A DNA stretch of 64,000 nucleotides from Phoronis australis (GCA_002633005.1 NMRA01000003.1:1978727-2042726); one strand, 5' to 3'; counted from the stretch's first letter, positions 12,601-22,866 are shown. A program made the numbers and translations. The notes: generated by a model from the letters alone, not told the origin.

Positions 12601-15600
12601 ACATGGTTCATATCGATCCAATGACTACCCCTCGGCACTTCCACCAAAACTGTGTTAGCATTTTATGAGTTCCGCATGCGACCACCTGTTTCCACCAGAC
12701 CATTGTTCTAAATGAACTGCAAGTTTCGCTCTGTTAGAGTTTATATAATTTCATTGTTAAACGTAACTCCTAATCGTAAGCAGTCGTCACTCACAGCTCG
12801 TTCTCTGTTACATATCACTGTCGAATTAAACCACCTGTTGGCGGCAGCTTGCAGACGAAACTCGAAACTTATCTTCAAGTGGTCCACAACATAAGTGTTC
12901 CCACCCAATGTGTTTATTTTGATACAGATCGGTGTTAAATTTTTATCACCAAATAACTGTTATATCGAAGAAGTCTGAAGCCCGCAAATGCATCTCCCAT
13001 CTAGGTTGATTGAAACATCAAAATATAACCAGACAAAACAACCGGCTGTCCGACTATAGAAAAGTTTGACGTTCTATGTCCTGCTTTATTAACTGAGAGA
13101 ACTACAAGTACTTGAACAACTAGTCATTATTAGATTATTACACTTTGGCCAGCGGGTTATGACGGAGAAGTTGATGTGAATCAGGACTAGGAAACCACGT
13201 GAAACGTGTGGGAACAGACATTTGGAAAGATGCCAGTGTTTTTCGTTGAAAGAGCTCAAATGTGCAATTGAAGAAAGGAAACGTTGAATCTTTTATACTT
13301 TTGACAAGAAGCCAACAGAGGTGTACCAGAGAAGTAGTACCATGAACAACCACGCGACAAAATTGGGGCAATTTTCGTCGGTCGCTTTTAACCGCGGAAA
13401 TGTGAAAACTAACGGAAGGTTCTTAAAATGAAAACCACCTCTTTAAAAACAATATCGTCACTGTGCCTCGAGTGCATATATATTCACCCAGCACAAAGTG
13501 CAAATAATTAAAACCGTTTCATAAGTCAGTGGGGCATCCAATTAAAGCCACAACGTACCAGTTTCCGGCAATGTTATGTCGCTACACGCAGGCCTACCTA
13601 CGTCATCATGTTTATACACCGAAAGCAACATGACGTAATTAGGTACGGAGAAAAGAATGGCTCCCTGCCAAAATTTTAATTGAACTATATTTCATGTAAT
13701 AAGGCCACTTGCCCACATTGCAAAAATAACATATTAACAATTGCGTACATATAAGCACACATCGTTCAGGGATGCTGCTGCATGATCCCGCATGCGTTGG
13801 ACTTTATAAAGGAGAACAAACGCAACAGTTTTCGATGCGACGTTTAGCAAAAATAGAGATACCTGGTAAAATTGAAAGTGCGTTTTTCCTATGTTAACTG
13901 CGATTCCCTTGCGTGTATTTTCTAGCCTTCAGACAATAGAAAGTGACATGAATAGCCCACAAGTAAGTGTCCGTGCCTTTTGTACATTCCCTTTGATTTA
14001 GTAAGCACCATGTCCCATACGATATTGAACACAGCCTGTGTCAGGCATCTGTGGGAGTAAATGTAGAAAGCAAAATGGAGATCTTTGGCAGGGCCGTTTA
14101 CTTCATTTTTTTCGTTCCACTTACGCGTTCACGCCAAGGAAACAATAATTAACAGGGAAAATGCCTGTCCAAGATAACCAATGATCTTTCATTTTACTAA
14201 AATAAAACAAAAAACGACCGCTTCCCCTTTTACGGGAAAAGCTTCTAACCTTTCTTTGGTTTTGTTCCAGCTGATAATAAAATTATAATCTTATGGCTGG
14301 ATAGGTTTGCTAGGTAGGTGATCCAAGTAATTACTGGGAGCTGCAACTTAGTTAGGCATCAAAAAGATCACAGGCCACATGACATGCTCAGACTGCCCTA
14401 AGTGTGGCGTGGAAGTTAAGGCATTCCAGCATTTAGAGGAAATGTGCCCTGTTTACCAAAGGCTTTGAAGCCCTCTTACTCAGTGGACACATTACTTGGT
14501 TTAATAGTCTTAGAAAAATAGGCAGATTTGAGTTAATCCATGAGGAACCCCTCACTGAAGGATCCATGAGTCATAATTAAGTGATCGGTGCAATAAGTCC
14601 AGCCGTGTGGCTTAAGCATGCCTGGCGTCACCGCAAAAGGCATCAGGCAGCTTGCTACTCTCCTAATTTGACTTGAAAATATCAATTCTTTGCGGTGATT
14701 ATAAACAATGGTTTTCCTATCAGCATTTCGGCGTTAATTACGATTCCTCAGACTGCCCATTTGCATGCAGCAAAAGGGAAGTGACATACGAGTGCAACAA
14801 TCGTGCGTAGCAGCATCATTCCAGTGACGTAGACGACTCAATGAGTGACTCACACCTTGTTTCTTTCATCGAAATAGTAATTAATGCTGAATCATGTCTC
14901 TAAACGTTGACTTGTTTATAAAGAAACGAAATCAAAAGTACATTTTACTGATTTGTCAGCTTGCATTAACGGAAAGTTCTTATTTCCACAGAAAGAAAAC
15001 CAAAAGCGTATTTTCCTGATTTAGTAGCTGACATTAGCGGAAAGTTCTCATTTTCCACCAGTTACACGTTCAGAGTTCAGACATACCAAATGCCGTTTTT
15101 ATGCATACCGTTTACTTGATTTTTTTAATCTTCGACAAATGGAAGGATCAGCAAAGTAGATAGATAGACCAGTCTCAAATTGCGGAAAACATTTAAACAG
15201 TTTTATCAACTTCGTGCTTTACAAGCAACTGTGATACAATAAAGTTTGCGTTTCCGTATCATTAGACGACTTTTTTATTCCGACATTCACCAACAAGTCT
15301 CAGAAATCTTTTACATTATTAACACTTTCTCATCATTGAACAGAAACAAACATGCCTATACACTACATTAGACGGGTAACAGAATGACAAGAAAACGCGT
15401 TTTGAATTAATTTAAAGCCACTGTTTGGAAAACATTTGTAGATGACTTAATCCAAAAGAGATTACAAAAGCTCACATCTACGATGTTGCACGGCTCACGT
15501 GGCGTAGCAAACGATGTTTATATTTTCCCTCTTTGAATGCACTGTCGCAAGAATCTTGCGCATTTTGTTACCATTAAAATAATTACATCTGAAAAGTACA

Positions 15601-15729
15601 TGAACTGATCTTACACACAAAAATACACATACCATGGCGCTGTTTCGATTCTGTCCAATAGTCGGCTGCATTCGTGGAGACGAGAAAAACAGACAAAACA
15701 GCTGCCAGCGAGGCCCAGTTCTTGCCCAT
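686..15729 (-). CDS. ADAMTS-family secreted zinc metalloproteinase (12 firm exons)
   Basis: Exons, 5' to 3' on the minus strand: 15729-15633, 6549-6414, 6133-5962, 4960-4777, 4093-3933, 3463-3380, 3279-3146, 2910-2782, 2575-2423, 2069-1940, 1128-994, 889-686. Every junction is GT-AG and in phase, giving 573 residues. Residues 1-21 form a signal peptide ([21 protein letters not shown]). The propeptide follows, with an ADAMTS-type SLCG segment at the end of exon 3. A furin-like RKKR is at 206-209. The zinc site HELGHSLGMDHD is at 361-372, split by intron 8, and the Met-turn methionine is 390. Exon 10 is disintegrin-like, exon 11 Cys-rich, and exon 12 carries a divergent TSP1 repeat from about 524 that lacks the usual WSxCSxxCG core. 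Family members cleave extracellular-matrix proteins. The gene's end is unresolved (see 459-536). Which ADAMTS it corresponds to cannot be decided by eye. Confidence 0.93.
1508..1549. repeat. Perfect 16-bp inverted repeat (hairpin)
   Basis: Arms 1508-1523 (CTTTTAATAAGACTGT) and 1534-1549 are exact reverse complements around a 10-nt loop. It lies in the intron between ADAMTS exons 10 and 11. It could be a small foldback remnant or an RNA hairpin; it is too short for a typical animal pre-miRNA. Confidence 0.7.
2249..2406. repeat. Dimeric palindrome-cored dispersed repeat, copy 1
   Basis: Two head-to-tail units of about 75 bp each read roughly CATGAG-GCGCAGC-CTGAAAA-GGGG-CTATAG-CCCCC-CCCTATGGTGCACC. 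The core GGGGGCTATAGCCCCC is self-complementary. The N-run at 2285-2297 falls in the core of the first unit, as expected if the hairpin was hard to sequence. A second dimer is at 6806-6957. It sits 17 bp from the end of ADAMTS exon 9. Confidence 0.7.
4133..4290. mobile_element. Short inverted-repeat element (MITE-like), copy 1
   Basis: It begins CAGTGGCGGATTTAGAGGGG and ends AATCCTGGATCCGCCCCTG, so the ends are imperfect inverted repeats. Length is about 158 bp. The interior shares GTCTGACGGGCAAAATCCTG and the CCCTGTCCCCCC block with the opposite-orientation copy at 8806-8965. No target duplication is convincing. It has no coding capacity. Confidence 0.65.
5036..5076. repeat. Perfect 13-bp inverted repeat (hairpin)
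   Basis: Arms 5036-5048 (GATTTAGACCACT) and 5064-5076 are exact reverse complements around a 15-nt loop. Weaker pairing may continue outside (AAACTT-like flanks). It lies in the intron between ADAMTS exons 3 and 4. Function unknown. Confidence 0.65.
6767..7000. repeat. (GTAG)n tetranucleotide microsatellite, interrupted
   Basis: Runs of GTAG/GGTA occur at 6767-6805 and 6957-7000, with variants such as GGCA and GATA on the right side. The middle is occupied by the dimeric repeat 6806-6957. Located in ADAMTS intron 1. Confidence 0.7.
6806..6957. repeat. Dimeric palindrome-cored dispersed repeat, copy 2
   Basis: The same two-unit structure as 2249-2406, with GCGCAGCACTGAAAAAAGTG and a GGGGGCTATAGCCCCCC core. 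It is embedded in a (GTAG)n microsatellite (about 6767-6805 on the left, about 6957-7000 on the right), so it appears to have inserted into that tract. The edges ACATGAG and CATGAG could be a short duplicated target. Confidence 0.7.
8207..8370. repeat. Dispersed repeat of unknown class, copy 2
   Basis: Diverged copy of 232-375, sharing GAATTGTGCATTCGCC, ATGGACTTTTGTCTCGTTTT and GGAGTTTTTGTTTCTCTGA. Located in ADAMTS intron 1. Confidence 0.5.
8806..8965. mobile_element. Short inverted-repeat element (MITE-like), copy 2
   Basis: An inverted copy of 4133-4290. It begins GGGCGGATCCACTGAGGATT and ends TCTAAATCCGCCACTG, with the shared CAGGATTTTGCCCGTCAGAC inside. It contains a long G-run and the single ambiguous base at 8942. 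Located in ADAMTS intron 1. Confidence 0.65.
9360..9600 (-). pseudogene. LINE (non-LTR retrotransposon) reverse-transcriptase C-terminal fragment
   Basis: The minus strand reads [20 protein letters not shown] followed by [19 protein letters not shown]. This matches the layout seen near the C-terminus of many animal LINE polyproteins (R-x-C-x-x-C, GE-IEDE-HF, CP-Y, LR). One expected cysteine is lost and stops lie upstream. A dead fragment in ADAMTS intron 1. Confidence 0.7.
14361..14468 (+). pseudogene. LINE (non-LTR) C-terminal zinc-knuckle fragment
   Basis: The plus strand reads [19 protein letters not shown], then a HLEEMCPVY segment and a stop. The pattern C-x-x-C, H-L-x-x-x-C-P-x-Y is the typical tail of jockey/I/R1-type LINE ORF2 proteins. 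No intact ORF surrounds it. Located in ADAMTS intron 1. Confidence 0.7.
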
Positions 15730-15812
15730 CTTCTCTTCAGCGTCTAGCGGACCGGAATGAGCAGCCTGGATGAATTCACGCTGGTTTAAAAATCAGCAGA
15801 CGATCTACAGAT

Positions 15813-15827
15813 GGTTACTTAGCAACC
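15813..15827. promoter_or_regulatory. RFX X-box-like palindrome
   Basis: GGTTACTTAGCAACC (minus strand GGTTGCTAAGTAACC) is an almost perfect inverted repeat and resembles the RFX X-box pattern, GTTGCY spacer RGYAAC. It lies between the TATA candidate and the ADAMTS-like start codon, near the predicted transcription start. RFX factors commonly control ciliary genes, so its place before a protease gene is noteworthy if functional. Confidence 0.4.
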
Positions 15828-15857
15828 AAAGCTGGCAGGCTCTTGGAAGGTTTCAAC

Positions 15858-15864
15858 TTATATA
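15858..15864 (-). promoter_or_regulatory. TATA box candidate for the ADAMTS-like gene
   Basis: On the minus strand the sequence reads TTTTTATATAAG, with TATATAA at 15864-15858, about 130 bp upstream of the start codon at 15729. A start site about 30 bp downstream would give a 5' leader of about 100 nt. No splice acceptor is evident between it and the ATG. Position and sequence are seen; function is inferred. Confidence 0.45.
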
Positions 15865-16277
15865 AAAATCAGTGGTAAGCTCTCCGTTAACTCTCGGTCT
15901 CCTTTTTATTATTAAAGCGTGTTTCCAATTCTTGCTAACTAAACCATCTGTTCGGAACTACAACTGAAGTTTGCCACCCAGGCACTTTGACTCACAGAAA
16001 TCACTTTGCCTTCTGATTTCACACAGCTGCTTTATGAAGAGGTTCCGTGTCTATTTTGGTTGTTCAACAAAGTGTCCGCGGTGTATTATGACAATTACAA
16101 GTGACCCGTCTAATAAGTCTTAACCTCGGATTCCCCCAAACTACGGGTTCAACTTGACGATTAAATAGGTGTCTCCAGATCATGTTACTGCAGCAACCTG
16201 GTTGACTCGGAAGTATTGGCAACCGTCCGGAAACCTGATAATCAGACCCCGTGACCTGCGAAAACTTGTACCCACTT
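15865..16277. other. Intergenic, nothing recognised
   Basis: Sequence upstream of the ADAMTS-like promoter. No coding, repeat or RNA signal was seen by eye. Confidence 0.5.
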
Positions 16278-17018
16278 TCATGCATACTTCAAGCTTTTAA
16301 ACTGCACAAACAGTCTACGTGCGATAAACATATAAAAATAACACAATAGCAAGTTAATTGTACGCACGTTACACGAACCACAAGTGTTCAAGCGCAGCCA
16401 ATGTGCAATTAGTTTGACGTAAGTAAACAAAAGTAAACATCGCAATTGAACTCGGTTACGAAAAAAAAGCCGACATATTGCTCGTGGACTTTTGGCAGAC
16501 ACGAAAAAAATCACATCAAATACGTCTGCACTGTGATACTCGGGTGGGATCCGAGGCAGCGATGCGAGAGTCTGCATGGGACATGACCCTAGAAATTGAG
16601 AATCGTTTTTGGATATTTTACTGTTGTCTAAGAGCACTAAGTTTTCATTTGTTTTAAAAAATAATGTCTGAAAAAACTGCTTGGTAGAACGCTCTCTTGC
16701 AAAGTTAATAAGCGTGCTTGAAACGCAAAAATTCTGTTGCCGCGCCTCTTTCGATATATCATGGAACCTTCTTTTGGGAGAGACAGAGATTGTGACCAAG
16801 AGAAGAAAGTCGTGGCTGTGAAGAAGCATGCTTTGTTTCATTAAAACTTGGAGGACTTTCAATTTAGTTTCAGCATCAGAGATATGTCTAACTTTTGTAG
16901 CTGTTGTGTTTTTGCAAGTTTCTGTGTAATCTAGGAAACACGGGATAACGCAAGAACTTATAACGAACACTGAGATGAATCCTGGAATTGTAGTTTGGTA
17001 CGTAGATGGCAAAATCAT
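16278..17018 (-). CDS. Uncharacterised 246-codon ORF, reality uncertain
   Basis: This is the longest uninterrupted reading frame in the window that does not cross an N-gap. It starts MILPSTYQTTIPGFISVFVI and is rich in Ser, Phe, Leu and basic residues. There is a possible hydrophobic segment near residues 12-30 and another near 190-205. No motif or family was recognised, and no splice partners were evident. A second minus-strand ORF of 89 codons (16888-17157) overlaps its start in another frame, and a 73-codon ORF (16064-16285) overlaps its end. It could be a lineage-specific gene, a degraded transposon ORF, or chance. Confidence 0.2.
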   Translation of the reverse strand: MILPSTYQTTIPGFISVFVISSCVIPCFLDYTETCKNTTATKVRHISDAETKLKVLQVLMKQSMLLHSHDFLLLVTISVSPKRRFHDISKEARQQNFCVSSTLINFARERSTKQFFQTLFFKTNENLVLLDNSKISKNDSQFLGSCPMQTLASLPRIPPEYHSADVFDVIFFVSAKSPRAICRLFFRNRVQLRCLLLFTYVKLIAHWLRLNTCGSCNVRTINLLLCYFYMFIARRLFVQFKSLKYA

Positions 17019-17159
17019 TCAGCTGACAACTTGAAGGCAACGTGCGGAAATATATTCGAGTGACACGTAGTATGTGAAACGCCTTGTCCACCCACATTTC
17101 CGTTTGGACTCTGCTGCTTGAAGAGGGAACGACATAATCTCGCCCAAATTTCACCAACC

Positions 17160-18030
17160 AACGTCAAAATGCACCAAACACCAAGTTTTTAAAGCGTTTA
17201 CCCTAGACGGTCTCAGGGAGGCCGACCCGGACGCGACCAACCTAATTCTAGGGTCGGTTACACGAACGTTATGTCTTCGAGGATCGCGATTGCTTCAAAT
17301 TCGCAAAACAACGAATGGGAGCTGCTGTTTGAGAGGAGAATAATATTGACGTTTTGGAATTTCAACATGCATCGAAATACAAGGAACATGTTTTAAAAGA
17401 TTTGTTTATAATTGACAAAATCACAACTTTTAGTCCATTTTCATAGACGCATAAGAGAGTGAACAAGAAAGAAATGAACATGAGTGATCCCAGTGGCATT
17501 TTTCTGCATGTTGAGATGCGAGGTTTTATTTAAATCCGTATTTTGCAATGACATAGGCATGCACACAAGTGCCGGTCCATTGGCGGCGATCCTTCGTGGC
17601 AGTCGAGGTATATATACTAGGGATTTTAAAGCTCTGAGCCCTTCCCAAAAATTTAGTAGGCATATTAACGTGAATGCTGTTGTATTCAAAAGAAAGCCGC
17701 CGTCAGTAAAACTTACAAATAATTAATGCCGGATTAAGGGTTTGCGGGGTCTCCAATCTATCTCAGTGACGCGTTTATGACGGGGTGACCAAATTGCTCC
17801 CCACCCCCTAGGAGTGCAGCAAAGCGATGAACGCCACAACAAACCCCACAGCTAAGACGCTAAAATTTCCTCAGAATATGTGGACTTTTAATAATTTCAA
17901 ATGGTAATGAGTGATTTTGAATCCAATCTTAAAAAATCACCTCTCGACAAAAAATCATAAAGAGTTTTTCTGTTAATGTCTACATGGAATAAAACAATTG
18001 ATTCATTTTCATGTCTATTAAGGTCAATGA
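17160..18030. other. Intergenic, nothing recognised
   Basis: Only short overlapping ORFs on both strands (about 80 codons at 17441-17726). No family signal or tandem structure. Confidence 0.4.
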
Positions 18031-18034
18031 AATG

Positions 18035-18480
18035 CATTTAATGTCGCTATGACTTTGAAAATGACGTCAAAGTCACCAAAATCAACTGGCGCCTTAAGAT
18101 GCTCGACCTACGTCTCGGAATAGAATGTGAACAAAATCTAAAGCATCCTTTGTAAGACATTTAATTTTCTTGATGTGACCTTAAAATGACCTTGAAAATG
18201 ATGTCAAGGTCACCAAAATCGAGTGGCATCTGGAGATGCTTCATCTGCACCTCCATGCAAAATATGAACAAAACCTAAAACTTCCCTCTTGAGATATCGC
18301 GCCATTTTCTACGTAAAATTTTTTTCGCTGAGATCTTCGGGAAATGACGCCAAGGTCGTCAAAATAGGCTGGCTCCTGCAAGTGCACTGCAACCCCTACA
18401 CCTCGGTAAACTGAATGAAAACGAAATCTAAAGCACAGACAGACCTCAGGAATTTCCGAGATCAGAGTCGAAAACGCCAA
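18035..18480. repeat. Three imperfect tandem units rich in TCAAGGTCA / TGACGTCA
   Basis: Units are anchored at about 18049, 18186 and 18340 (spacing about 137-150 bp). Each holds a version of ATGACCTTGAAAATGATGTC followed by AAGGTCACCAAAATC, then a GA-TGCT-ACCT-C block and AACAAAA-CTAAA. Unit 1 contains the palindrome TGACGTCA (CRE-like). Unit 2 contains TCAAGGTCA (ERR/SF-1-type half-site). Unit 3 is the most diverged. Probably a dispersed-repeat-derived array; any regulatory activity is speculative. Confidence 0.6.
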
Positions 18481-18489
18481 TTTTGAGGG

Positions 18490-19610
18490 TCATGGAAAAT
18501 CACAACTAAACAAACTGGGAGTAGCAAAGTAGCAGCTGCCAAAACAACTTTCAAGAGACAACCTAACAATAATATTAACGTATATAGAGTGGTTACAAAA
18601 TATAGTATACATTTTTATTAAAGATAAAAAGTCAAATAACACACATGCTCAATGAAAATCTCCTTGTCTTAATAAATCACGTCCCTTCATATTTGCATAG
18701 AAAATGATCAGTGGAGATCAGTCAACTGTCTATTCCATTTAACAGCTATATGCAGGATGTCTGGTCTATGATGGACCAAGACAAAACAACACGAGTAAGA
18801 CTCTCATCACAAAGCGATATTACAGAAAGAAATTACAGACTAGTCACCGAGAGATTGATAATCTGGCGAACACTGAGCATGACAAAGGATACATGCAATA
18901 GCGTAATTAGGAACAGAAAAAACATACAAATAAAGACAAAAACAAGACATAATATAATACAATACTGAAAAAGCATTGCATATTAAACTAATTTCCCAAA
19001 TATTTTTCGTAATAAAAATAATCCTAAAACATTTGGTATCTTTACAAAGAACAATCTATTATTGATAGAATGGTAAAATTTTAGACTACTAATCTTGAAA
19101 ATTGTATAAATTGTGAACAATCAAATGCGTATGCAGGGTCAAACTCCGAAAACTTGAACACCGGCAACTGGGTTTACTCAAAATTTAGAAAATGTAAAAC
19201 TACGAAAAACAACAAGCCAGTTACGATCTATGCATTTACTTTATTATGAAATGCTGTCAGTTTACCATTCACAACATTCAGGTACTGACATGCTGTGAAT
19301 GGCGTCTTGATAATTAAACTGATGGGGGCTAGTATACAGTAGTTTCGAGCAGAGATTAGACAGCTTTGATCATCTGGCTCATGACTGGTCATATAATGAC
19401 TACAAGCTGTAACTTCGTAGCGAAGGCTGGCACTCCCAACAAGAGCACAGATTGTCCCCTTCATCACAATTACTTGTACATGTTGACTTCTGCCCAGCCA
19501 CAGCAATGCTTTAATAAGCCATTCTCTACCTTATTTTTCATTATAGTATCTGTACACATGCCTACGCTCATGGATCGGAGGCGGACCAAACTATGACCCT
19601 TTAAACGCAG
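18490..19610. other. Intergenic, AT-rich, nothing recognised
   Basis: Short ORFs on both strands overlap one another (18711-18968 plus; 19228-19694 minus). None shows a family motif. No tandem array or clear inverted ends were found. Confidence 0.4.
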
Positions 19611-19612
19611 AA

Positions 19613-20700
19613 ATGAAATTAACGAGTTGGGGGAACATCGGGACGCGAGAGCATAGGGCCGGCGGAACATCGGAACGGGAAATATCAGTTGCAAACGATG
19701 GCGGTAAGAAAAAAGGTAGATGTAAACAGTTTTGTGTAATTTGTTTCGACAAAAAACGTGATTTGCTCATTGGCTATTCATCAGTTTGTAGAAGCTCTTG
19801 GTTAAAGCAGGATTGGGACTTGGATGGTGCCAAAGTTGGTGACAAATCGGCCGTTCCTAATGTTGACGAAAATGGTTCGCTGGCGGACATGTTTGATATG
19901 AAAGCGGACTCGACTCCCAGAGATTCGACCCTAGACAAATCGCAGAAGGTATTGGAAGAATTTCTGCGTAGCTCTGCATCCTCGGTCTCTCCATTCCTGG
20001 AGGAACTTACGGATTTTTAACCATGAATGCGGACTCTGAAAACCTTGTAGCTGATCCAGTGTTGGACAGTATGGAGGAGTTGCTACTTGTTAAAAAGTAT
20101 GAGTTTCGGGCTTCCTTTTCGTCTGCTTCTTCCTCAAAGTCCCCGCAGTCTTTCAAAGCCTACACGGAAGCTCATGCTTTAAGAATGGGTATAGAGTGTT
20201 CCTTTTCTTATCTCCAGCAAGCTCTCGGGAAGTTATGCAAAGCTTACAATCAGAGAAATAGCAACTCGAGAAAGTTCTTGGGTCCATGAAGTACGTCTTC
20301 AAAATCTCGATGAGAACCCTTGAACAACTCGAACGTTCTGGGGCTTTTTATAATTTATTTCACCGTTCTGTAGACACCTTTGGTACGGATCTGTCCAAGC
20401 TCTCCAATGCTGGAGTCTGGCATGTTTCAAAGTGCGTTGAATCTTCAGTTGAAAGCCAGAAGGAGCGGAATAAAATTCTAAAGGATTTGGTGCCACGAGA
20501 GTTGAAGTCGACTCTTTTCCAGTAAAGAAGAAATCTTAGTCCTTAGGCACTGACAGAGTTTTCAAAAAGTCTCGCATGGACTTTAAGATTCCAAGACAGT
20601 CTTAAGCAAGAAGACAGAGGAGTGCCGCAGACACGTCCTCTTGTTTTCGTTCCTCCTTTCGAGGCAAAACAGAAAAGAAATGACAAGGTAAGCGGTATCG
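19613..20700 (+). pseudogene. Gag-like ORF remnants, possibly from a DIRS-type or other retroelement
   Basis: Three consecutive plus-strand ORFs (19613-20020, 20023-20289, 20286-20525) follow each other almost without gaps, as if one ancestral frame had been broken by indels. They are Ser/Lys/Glu-rich and helix-prone. After 20525 another frame gives an Arg-rich stretch with SFRGK near 20655, reminiscent of the basic tail of retroelement gag proteins. Link to the tyrosine-recombinase scrap at 24528 is a guess. No definite family assignment. Confidence 0.35.
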
Positions 20701-20991
20701 CAAAGCTTCCATAGACACTTGTGGGGAGAGATTAATCATTTTTAGGGACGATGGAAACAGATAACCACGAATCACTGGGTATTAGCCATTATTTTCCATG
20801 CTGGCCGCCTTGTTTCTCTAGTTGTGGTTAGTTTCGCACAGCATACTGGGATAGTTTGTCAGTCGTCCATATTGAAAATAAACGCAAGTAGTTAACACCT
20901 TTGTGGTCCTATTTTGCACTCGATATATTATGGTAGGCGACGAGGTGAAATGGATTGGACATAATGGCCTCTTAAGGCAAAGTCGAGGACT

Positions 20992-21850
20992 GAGTTCGAT
21001 GTTGCCTCCGGTGACTGGACTGGACATACGGAGCGGTTAGACAAAAATGGCTAACGAGACAAAGGAAACGGAAGAGACGCAAGCCATTTTGCTCAGTGGT
21101 TGTGGGGCGTTGACGTTAAGCTTTTGACGCTTAATAAACCAAGTGAGACTCCCTATAAGAACCTGGTTAATGCTACAGAGTTACATAGGAATCCTAAACC
21201 TAGTGAAATTGTTCAGCGGTTCAAGTTTCACAGGTGTGTGCGAAACCCAGGAAAGTCTGTGGCGGTTATTGTGTCAGAACTACCGCGTCTGAGTGAGCAC
21301 TGAAATTTTGATACCACTCACAAGTGGTGCTCTGCGATCGGCTGGTGTGTGGGGTGCAGGACGATCGTATCCAGCGTCGGCTGTTAGCAGAATCGGCTTT
21401 GGACTCTAGAGACTGCTCAGGGTCAGGAGACTGCGGCGAAATAATACCCCTGCTTTACGGTCAAAGCTTAAGTTTAACCGCGACACAGGATACCTCCAAG
21501 GCACTTAACAAGGCAAAGATCTTGCTTACGTTGCAATGGGACTGATCGTGATGACTGGAATCTTAAATTCAAGGGAAAGAAATTTTACAGAAGTCCCAAG
21601 CATGGCCACATTTCGTCGGCTTGTTTAGGTCCGCAACCAAACAGGTCAAGTCACAGCGTGCACCATGCATAAGGGGAACAGGCTTAGGAAAGGAGTGATG
21701 AGAACGGTGCGTACGATATGGGACTACTGGTAAATAATTGCCTTGATATCTTAGATGCTCGGTTGACCGCGCCTGGTGAAGCCTATGCACAAGTTAAAGC
21801 AACCCTTGTTGAAATGATAGGTGCTGGGGTTACAAAGACAGCGACCTAGA
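20992..21850 (+). pseudogene. Decayed Ty3/gypsy retrotransposon gag
   Basis: Reading across frames: EFDVASGDWTGHTERL (21.0 kb), then NRNP-like PKPSEIVQRFKFHRCVRNPG and a VSELPRLSEH segment (21.2-21.3 kb), then LRDRLVCGVQDDRIQRRLLA-like text (21.33-21.39 kb). This order is characteristic of a widespread group of animal gypsy Gag proteins. In-frame stops (for example after SEH at 21301) and frameshifts show it is dead. The nucleocapsid zinc knuckle is eroded. The pol part resumes at 22983. Confidence 0.85.
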
Positions 21851-21996
21851 AGACCACAAGAAGAACGTTAGCACCAAATCAATGTTCAATGAGCAATTAA
21901 ATCTCCACACGACAAATATGTACTTTGAACACAGTTTCAACAATTTTTATTTTACAGATCTCCCACAGATTCATATGTGCGGTGTCGGCGCAGATT

Positions 21997-22866
21997 TAGA
22001 AACACTTTCCGCAGGTTAGACTGCTTCAAAAGTACACAATTTTCGGGTGCAGAGATTTACCCACCAGCAACATTGACTTTCTAACTGACCATGAACTTGA
22101 AGAGTTAGAGGTAAGCCTGTGCATTCCAGAGTTTTAGATTTTCATAGCGAACACTTATTAGTTAAAACACTATTAACTGTTAAGTTAAAAATCATATTCA
22201 ACACAAAAAATCAAGCTGTCCACTGCTGACTTGGTTCATTTTAGAAAATTAGCTAGCAAATTTACCATTTGTACTTCGGAAAATACAAAAACAGACTCAT
22301 TTTATTCTTTGATTGTAATTAATCCCGTATTTACTTTATAGGAGCTGATGGACCACTTCGCGACTATAGTGAGCAAGGACGACAGACTACACGAATACCA
22401 AACACTCAAATTCCAAATCGTCAAGTGGGGAGACATTTCATTGTCAGAATCACTGAAAAAGATTACGCAACTTCAGCACATCATGCCCAATCTCAGCAAA
22501 ATAATAAAGATTGGAAGACTCATTCCATCATCAACAGCAGGTGAATACAAAATTGAAGTATTCTTTCATCTGAAAATGTATTTATTTAGTAATTATCATC
22601 ATAGAAATTGCACCTTCTTTTGCATTCGGTAATTTGATAGAGCTTCGTTTTAAAAAGAATCTTTTAAATTTCTTTTGCAGATTGTGGAAGAGGCTTCAGC
22701 TGCTTACGAAGAATCAAAACGTGTGCGCGCAATCGGCTGTGTAGCAAGGTGCTACGATACGAAGCCTAGTTGCTGTATCTCTACACGGGAAAGATGCAGG
22801 AGTTTTTGACTTTGATGCTGCCATAGAAAAGTGGGGCTCAATAAGGAATAAACGCATTACGTTGTA
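21997..22866 (+). pseudogene. hAT-type transposase C-terminal dimerisation region with two introns
   Basis: Three exon-like blocks: to 22110, 22342-22540, and from 22681. They join in phase at GT-AG sites (phase 0, then phase 1). The text runs DLPTSNIDFLTDHELEELE, ELMDHFATIVSKDDRLHEYQ, IPSSTA, then DCGRGFSCLRRIKTCARNRL. The S-T-A-D-C-x-R-G-F-S block is the hallmark of the hAT dimerisation domain, as in ZNF862-like proteins. A stop at 22767 is followed, one base out of frame, by the expected FDFDAAIEKWGSIRNKR ending at TAA 22864. A stop at 21994 closes the upstream frame. A broken copy of an intron-bearing hAT or host-domesticated gene. Confidence 0.8.

Larger units (their letters stand above)
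6550..15632 (-). other. ADAMTS intron 1 (9.1 kb), contents
   Basis: No exon-like segment with matching phase was found inside; exon 1 (phase 1) joins directly to exon 2. Besides the repeats listed separately, the ORFs here are under 100 codons and unrecognisable. Long first introns often carry enhancers, but nothing specific was identified between about 9.8 and 14.3 kb. Confidence 0.6.
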
